Below are positions 49,975-53,454 of a stretch of 53,454 bases of DNA, piece after piece; positions within the stretch are counted from its first letter, which is position 1; each line of letters begins with the position of its first letter. The translations under genes were made by a program, and so were the position numbers. The stretch covers positions 1-53,454 of the forward strand of contig NZ_BPEW01000032.1 of NCBI RefSeq assembly GCF_019654975.1. The letters run 5' to 3'. The notes below the pieces were generated by a model that was not told where the DNA came from, did no database searches, and saw nothing but the letters and a program-made list of their open reading frames with translations. This DNA is from Shewanella sp. c952 (GTDB taxonomy: Bacteria; Pseudomonadota; Gammaproteobacteria; Enterobacterales; Shewanellaceae).

Positions 49975-50949
49975 ATGGTTAAGAAAATCATATTAGACAC
50001 AGATCCAGGGATTGATGATGTCATGGCGATCCTGTTCGCTGAGGCACACCCTGAGATAGAGCTCAAAGCGATAACCACTATTTACGGTAACGTGACTATT
50101 GCGGGCGCGACGCATAACGCTCTATACCTAAAACAAAAGTACGGCCTTGAGGCCGATGTTGCAGAGGGTGCTAGCAAGCCTATTGTTAGACCGCCGGTTG
50201 GGCCTACTGTAGCGGTACATGGCGAAAGTGGTTTTGGTGATGTGCAGGTACCTGCTGATGTTGCGGGCAAGGCCGATAGTCGCCCTGCTTACCAATATAT
50301 TATTGATGCGGTAACAGCCGAGCCAAACGAAATCACTTTAGTCGCCATCGGACCTTTGACTAACCTAGCGCTGGCGCTGCAAGCTGAGCCTAATATTGTC
50401 AACTTAGTGAAAGAAGTGGTGATCATGGGCGGCGCATTTGGGGTTAACGATCACCGCGGTAATGTGACCCCATATGCAGAGGCTAATATCCATGACGATC
50501 CTCATGCTGCCGATATAGTATTTGGCGCAGCTTGGCCTGTAGTGATAATTGGGCTTGATGTTACTGAGCAAAGCTTCTTCACGGCAGACTACTTAGACAA
50601 GTTGCGTGATGATGCCGCTGAAGTCGGTCAGTTTATTTGGGACGTGAGTCGCTTCTATCTTAAGTTTTACAAAGAGAAAGTGGGCTTAAATGCTTGTCAT
50701 GTACACGACCCATCAGCGATTGCTTATGTGATTAAACCTGAGCTGTTCACCCTCAGAGAAGGGCCGGTTCGCGTGGTGACTGAAGGACCTGCAGAAGGGA
50801 TGACCATTCAGAAATTCGATGGCCGTCAATACATGCATGATGAGTGGCAAACTCAAACACCACAGCGTATTGGGGTTGCAGTGAATGATAGCGAACTGCT
50901 GGAAATTTACCGCCAAACCATTATTGATTACGGCCACAAGCAGCAGTGA
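49975..50949 (+). CDS. Inosine-uridine-type nucleoside hydrolase
   Basis: 324 residues from the ATG at 49975; the ATG at 49963 is in frame but has the SD-like AGGA overlapping it. Hallmarks: N-terminal calcium-binding DTDPGIDDVMAILFAEA, EANIHDDPHAADIVF, and the catalytic-type HDPSAIAYVIKPEL near the C-terminus. It hydrolyses ribonucleosides to base plus ribose. A ribokinase-fusion gene lies just downstream in convergent orientation, so the pair links nucleoside breakdown to ribose use. A terminator follows. Confidence 0.93.
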   Translation: MVKKIILDTDPGIDDVMAILFAEAHPEIELKAITTIYGNVTIAGATHNALYLKQKYGLEADVAEGASKPIVRPPVGPTVAVHGESGFGDVQVPADVAGKADSRPAYQYIIDAVTAEPNEITLVAIGPLTNLALALQAEPNIVNLVKEVVIMGGAFGVNDHRGNVTPYAEANIHDDPHAADIVFGAAWPVVIIGLDVTEQSFFTADYLDKLRDDAAEVGQFIWDVSRFYLKFYKEKVGLNACHVHDPSAIAYVIKPELFTLREGPVRVVTEGPAEGMTIQKFDGRQYMHDEWQTQTPQRIGVAVNDSELLEIYRQTIIDYGHKQQ

Positions 50950-50997
50950 TTATCAGGCTTGAAAGCGTTAAACGGTTTTTAAGCTGAGCGGATAGCT

Positions 50998-51030
50998 AAA
51001 AAAGCCTAGTGTTTAACACTAGGCTTTTTT
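50998..51030. terminator. Bidirectional terminator between nucleoside hydrolase and ribokinase genes
   Basis: AAAAAAGCCTAGTGT, a 3-base loop, then ACACTAGGCTTTTTT forms a long perfect stem with A/T runs on both ends. It lies between the two convergent genes. Confidence 0.92.
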
Positions 51031-51078
51031 GTGACTTGCAGACTTATGCTAGCAGGAAAACTGTTAAACCTCGGGCTA

Positions 51079-52290
51079 TTAAAGCCTTGCAGCGACTAAG
51101 CTCGCATCTGGCATATTCGCTGCGCCTTCACGCTCTACAGCCAATGAGGCATAGGCGTTAGCAAATCTTGCCGCATCTAATAGGCTGTCGCCTTTTACTA
51201 TTTGTGCAACCAATGCGCCATTAAAAGCATCACCCGCACCCGTGGTATCAGTAACAACGCATTTTATGGCGGCCACTTCACTGAAACGGCCGTTTTCATA
51301 CAACAATACACCCTGAGCGCCGCGGGTGATAACGACCTTGTTTACTCCCATTTGACTCATCTTTTCAGCTGCTTGTTTAGCGCTATCAAGATTGGTCACT
51401 TCGATGCCTGTCATCAAAGACGCTTCAGTTTCATTTGGGGTCACCATATCGACATACTTTAATAAGCTTGGAGTCTCGTTATGGTAGGGCGCAGGGTTAA
51501 GCACCACACTTACGCCATGGGCGTGAGCTATCTGCATCGCCTGTTTAACCGCATCGATATTGTTCTCAAGTTGAGTTAGCAGCAGATCTGCACCCACAAT
51601 GTGTTGCTCCGCTTGTTTGATCTCTTGCTGGGTAATGTCGGTATTGGCACCAGAGTGCACTGCAATCATGTTCTCACCAGTTTGCTGACAAACATAGATG
51701 AGGGCATTGCCAGTAGGGGTGCTATCTGATTCGGCGATAATCGTGTTATTAATCCCGGTCGTCGCCAAATGCTCTTTAGCAAAATGGCTAAATTGGTCTT
51801 TACCGATTTTGGTCATAAAGGTGACATTGGCGCCCGCTTTTGCCGCGGCATAAGCTTGGTTAGCCCCTTTGCCGCCAGCACCAATATTGTTGCTCAGCGC
51901 ATGTAACGTTTCACCGGGCTGGGGAAAGCGCTCCAATGTAGAGACGATATCGACATTAAAAGAGCCGAGTATAAACACCTTGTTATTCATTTCATTACCT
52001 CTACGTTTACTAGGAGTCTGCGCGGATGGACTCGATAAACTGGCATTGCTGGTTAACTGTGATAATAGGTTATCCAGACAATATTTATCGGCATCGAACT
52101 CCGCTGAGATCTGTACACCACCATGAGTCCTTATCACCTGTCGCTCGTTTTGCAGTAACACCAGATCGCAACGAATGGTCTTAGGCGTAACTTGCAGTAA
52201 CTTGGCAAGTTGGGCATTGGATAAGGTTTTGTGTTCACTGAGCAGTTTTAAGATCACTGTCAGTCTTTCATTTCGGCTGAGTTTGTTCAT
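51079..52290 (-). CDS. DeoR-type HTH fused to ribokinase
   Basis: 403 residues in one unbroken frame. Residues 1-65 are a DeoR helix-turn-helix (RNERLTVILKLLSEHKTLSN, AQLAKLLQVTPKTIRCDLVL, IRTHGGVQI). A linker rich in S, N and P (about 75-99) follows, and then a complete ribokinase from M101 (MNNKVFILGSFNVDIVSTLE; GAGGKGANQAYAAAKAG; the PfkB-type D-T-T-G-A-G-D-A-F-N-G-A with the catalytic Asp). M101 has AGAGG seven bases upstream (51990), so a stand-alone kinase could also be made. It phosphorylates ribose to ribose-5-phosphate, and the HTH could sense the sugar state. It is convergent with a nucleoside hydrolase gene. Confidence 0.9.
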   Translation of the reverse strand: MNKLSRNERLTVILKLLSEHKTLSNAQLAKLLQVTPKTIRCDLVLLQNERQVIRTHGGVQISAEFDADKYCLDNLLSQLTSNASLSSPSAQTPSKRRGNEMNNKVFILGSFNVDIVSTLERFPQPGETLHALSNNIGAGGKGANQAYAAAKAGANVTFMTKIGKDQFSHFAKEHLATTGINNTIIAESDSTPTGNALIYVCQQTGENMIAVHSGANTDITQQEIKQAEQHIVGADLLLTQLENNIDAVKQAMQIAHAHGVSVVLNPAPYHNETPSLLKYVDMVTPNETEASLMTGIEVTNLDSAKQAAEKMSQMGVNKVVITRGAQGVLLYENGRFSEVAAIKCVVTDTTGAGDAFNGALVAQIVKGDSLLDAARFANAYASLAVEREGAANMPDASLVAARL

Positions 52291-53182
52291 AGGGTTGAAT
52301 ATACGCGTAGCGGTTTAAAGAGGTTGTGATTAAGCTAAAAGCTTAGCATGGGAAGTGAACCAAATGGTTTGTTTTTTAGAAGCGATCCTAATTTTCCTTT
52401 GGTGTGGATGCGGCCTTGCGGCCGAAAAGCCGTGGCGCTTCACCCACACCAGAGCTTTAGCGTGATAGCAATCAAACTTCGTTTGATAAAGGTCGTGGCG
52501 CTTCGCCCACACCAGAGCCAAGGGGGAAAGCGCTTGTCCCCCTTGACAATCCCTCAGCGCCCCAGACGAAGTTTTCTTCCTCGCACTTATTCAAAATAGC
52601 CTAACGCTTCCGATGGGACATCCTGTCTCGCGAAAGCTATGCCCACGTCCGTGTGGGCGTTACGGCTATTTCTTCAACGTACTTCGGCAACTTCGATGGG
52701 GAATTTGTGTTTTCTGCAATTCTTGTAATCCAATCTTTCCCCTTAATGTGTTATCTCCAGTAATTTGTCTTATGCAGCGCTGACCTCTTTGTAATACTTT
52801 TTCATCAGTCAGAAAGGTATCGGCTCCATCTGTCGAAAACCTTTTAGTTCACCAATGCATATGCTTCTATACACTAGTATTGGTTTTGCACGGTTAATCT
52901 CTTCATTTAGCACAATCAGTTCGCGGTTTGCTATTGAGCTAAAATAAAAAAAATAGTAAATTCAAGTAACTAAAAACACGCGTGCTCGGTTTGTAAGTGA
53001 TAACAGGAAAGCAAAGTGTGCATTCTCGCTTTTCCAGACAGTGCTTTAGGTTTTAATGTGACAAACCTTTATGGATCAAGTGCTTGAGAGTAATCGCCTA
53101 AGCTGTTCTAACCTAATAAACGCGCAACGTGCAAATACTAAGACGTTAGGTACATTTCACTACTTCAGGACACGGAGGTTCG
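52291..53182. other. Repeat-rich gene-free region near the right edge
   Basis: 892 bases. It holds a family B repeat (52471-52722) preceded by a partial tandem unit (gccgtggcgcttcacccacaccagagc, about 52429-52455). The rest (52723-53182) is AT-rich with no credible gene. Short frames within the repeat are rejected. Confidence 0.55.
52471..52722 (+). repeat. Dispersed repeat, family B, copy 3
   Basis: Same orientation and block order as copy 1 (35741-36042): gtcgtggcgcttcgcccaca, cttgacaatccctcagcgcc, ctaacgcttccgatggg, gtccgtgtgggcgttacgg, and gtacttcggcaacttcgatg. It lacks the 52-base insert of copy 1. A partial extra unit lies immediately left. Confidence 0.8.
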
Positions 53183-53454
53183 ATGCAGGACGGAAAACTA
53201 ATTTGGCATGTGGCTTGTGACGAATCTGGTGTTGGCGGACAAAAATATTATGGCTTTGGTTCACTATGGATGAAGTACCAAAGACGCGGTGATTTTGTTA
53301 GCAAAATTCGTGAACTCAGAGAAAAACACAGATATCACAATGAAATTAAATGGCAAAAAGCTCATAAGAAGCACTATGCCGAATTTTATGAAGAACTAAT
53401 AGAAATGTTCTTCAAACATCAGTGGTTAGCTTTCCATTGTATTGTAATACGTAA
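53183..53454 (+). CDS. DUF3800-like protein, cut by window end
   Basis: Only the first 90 residues are in the window. MQDGKLIWHVACDESGVGGQ carries the D-E-S-G motif typical of DUF3800, which has an RNase H-like acid cluster (H-V-A-C-D-E-S-G). A region with RYHNEIKWQKAHKKHYAEFY follows. Family members are often in mobile or defence contexts, with unknown activity. The ATG at 53183 has GGAGG six bases upstream. The gene lies right after the repeat-rich stretch. Confidence 0.75.
   Translation, partial: MQDGKLIWHVACDESGVGGQKYYGFGSLWMKYQRRGDFVSKIRELREKHRYHNEIKWQKAHKKHYAEFYEELIEMFFKHQWLAFHCIVIR

Noticed and set aside
53108..53157. Possible attC-like site (ctaac...gttaggt) before the DUF3800-like gene
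   Set aside because: The outer boxes resemble R''/R', but the spacing is too short and no central stem or cagttggc core is present.

Overview
The window looks like chromosomal DNA of a marine Shewanella-like gammaproteobacterium. This is inferred from gene content and order: erpA; anmK, an M23 peptidase and tyrS side by side; mtnN next to a CobD/CbiB-like gene; a TorF-type porin; a choline-to-betaine cluster; and many c-type cytochromes. Dispersed intergenic repeats of a kind common in that genus are also present. Composition is moderate in G+C, except for an AT-rich accessory island at about 36.3-39.2 kb. No rRNA, tRNA, CRISPR array or intact transposase was seen.

Layout. Positions 1-5.5 kb hold a truncated repeat, a DUF4447-like protein, a SUKH/SMI1-like protein, an exported RelA/SpoT-like protein, an M13 lipoprotein peptidase and RsuA. 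Positions 5.5-12 kb hold a very large secreted subtilase with a GlyGly-CTERM tail and a divergent LysR regulator. Positions 12-14.4 kb hold an ECF sigma / anti-sigma-like / DUF4097 operon with a MITE-like element just upstream. Positions 14.5-19 kb hold an ornithine cyclodeaminase-family enzyme, a chemoreceptor and a Bax-type glucosaminidase. Positions 19.1-21.5 kb hold a four-gene operon of a Tat-exported sulfite-oxidase-family molybdoenzyme with three small c-type cytochromes. Positions 22-31 kb are housekeeping: ClC channel, an erpA-linked membrane protein, ErpA, DUF2750, AqpZ, AnmK, an M23 peptidase and TyrS. A second complete MITE-like element directly abuts tyrS. Positions 31.3-35.2 kb are a leftward run ending with CobD/CbiB-like and MtnN.

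Positions 35.4-39.6 kb are the accessory island. Four rightward single-gene cassettes are each followed by an attC-like recombination site (shared cagttggc core, imperfect arms, an extra unpaired base). No integron integrase is visible, so this is a CALIN-type cassette array or the far end of a larger one. It is flanked by oppositely oriented copies of a second repeat family, which recurs near the right end of the window.

Positions 39.6-42.6 kb carry a Bax-inhibitor-1-like membrane protein, a GNAT enzyme and a compact set behind a Fur-box-like site. That set is a helical-repeat protein, a small His-motif membrane protein, Ni-superoxide dismutase (sodN) and its maturation protease (sodX). Positions 42.6-49.4 kb hold a MarR regulator, a TorF-like porin, an unusual short BCCT transporter and betA-betB-betI with a perfect 20-bp palindrome upstream. 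Positions 49.9-52.3 kb hold a nucleoside hydrolase convergent with a ribokinase fused to a DeoR-type helix-turn-helix. The last kilobase is repeat-rich and ends in a truncated DUF3800-like gene.

The best candidates for new biology are the cassette array with its unknown cargo, the two repeat families, the Ni-SOD neighbourhood, the HTH-ribokinase fusion with a probable internal start, and the exported RelA/SpoT-like protein.
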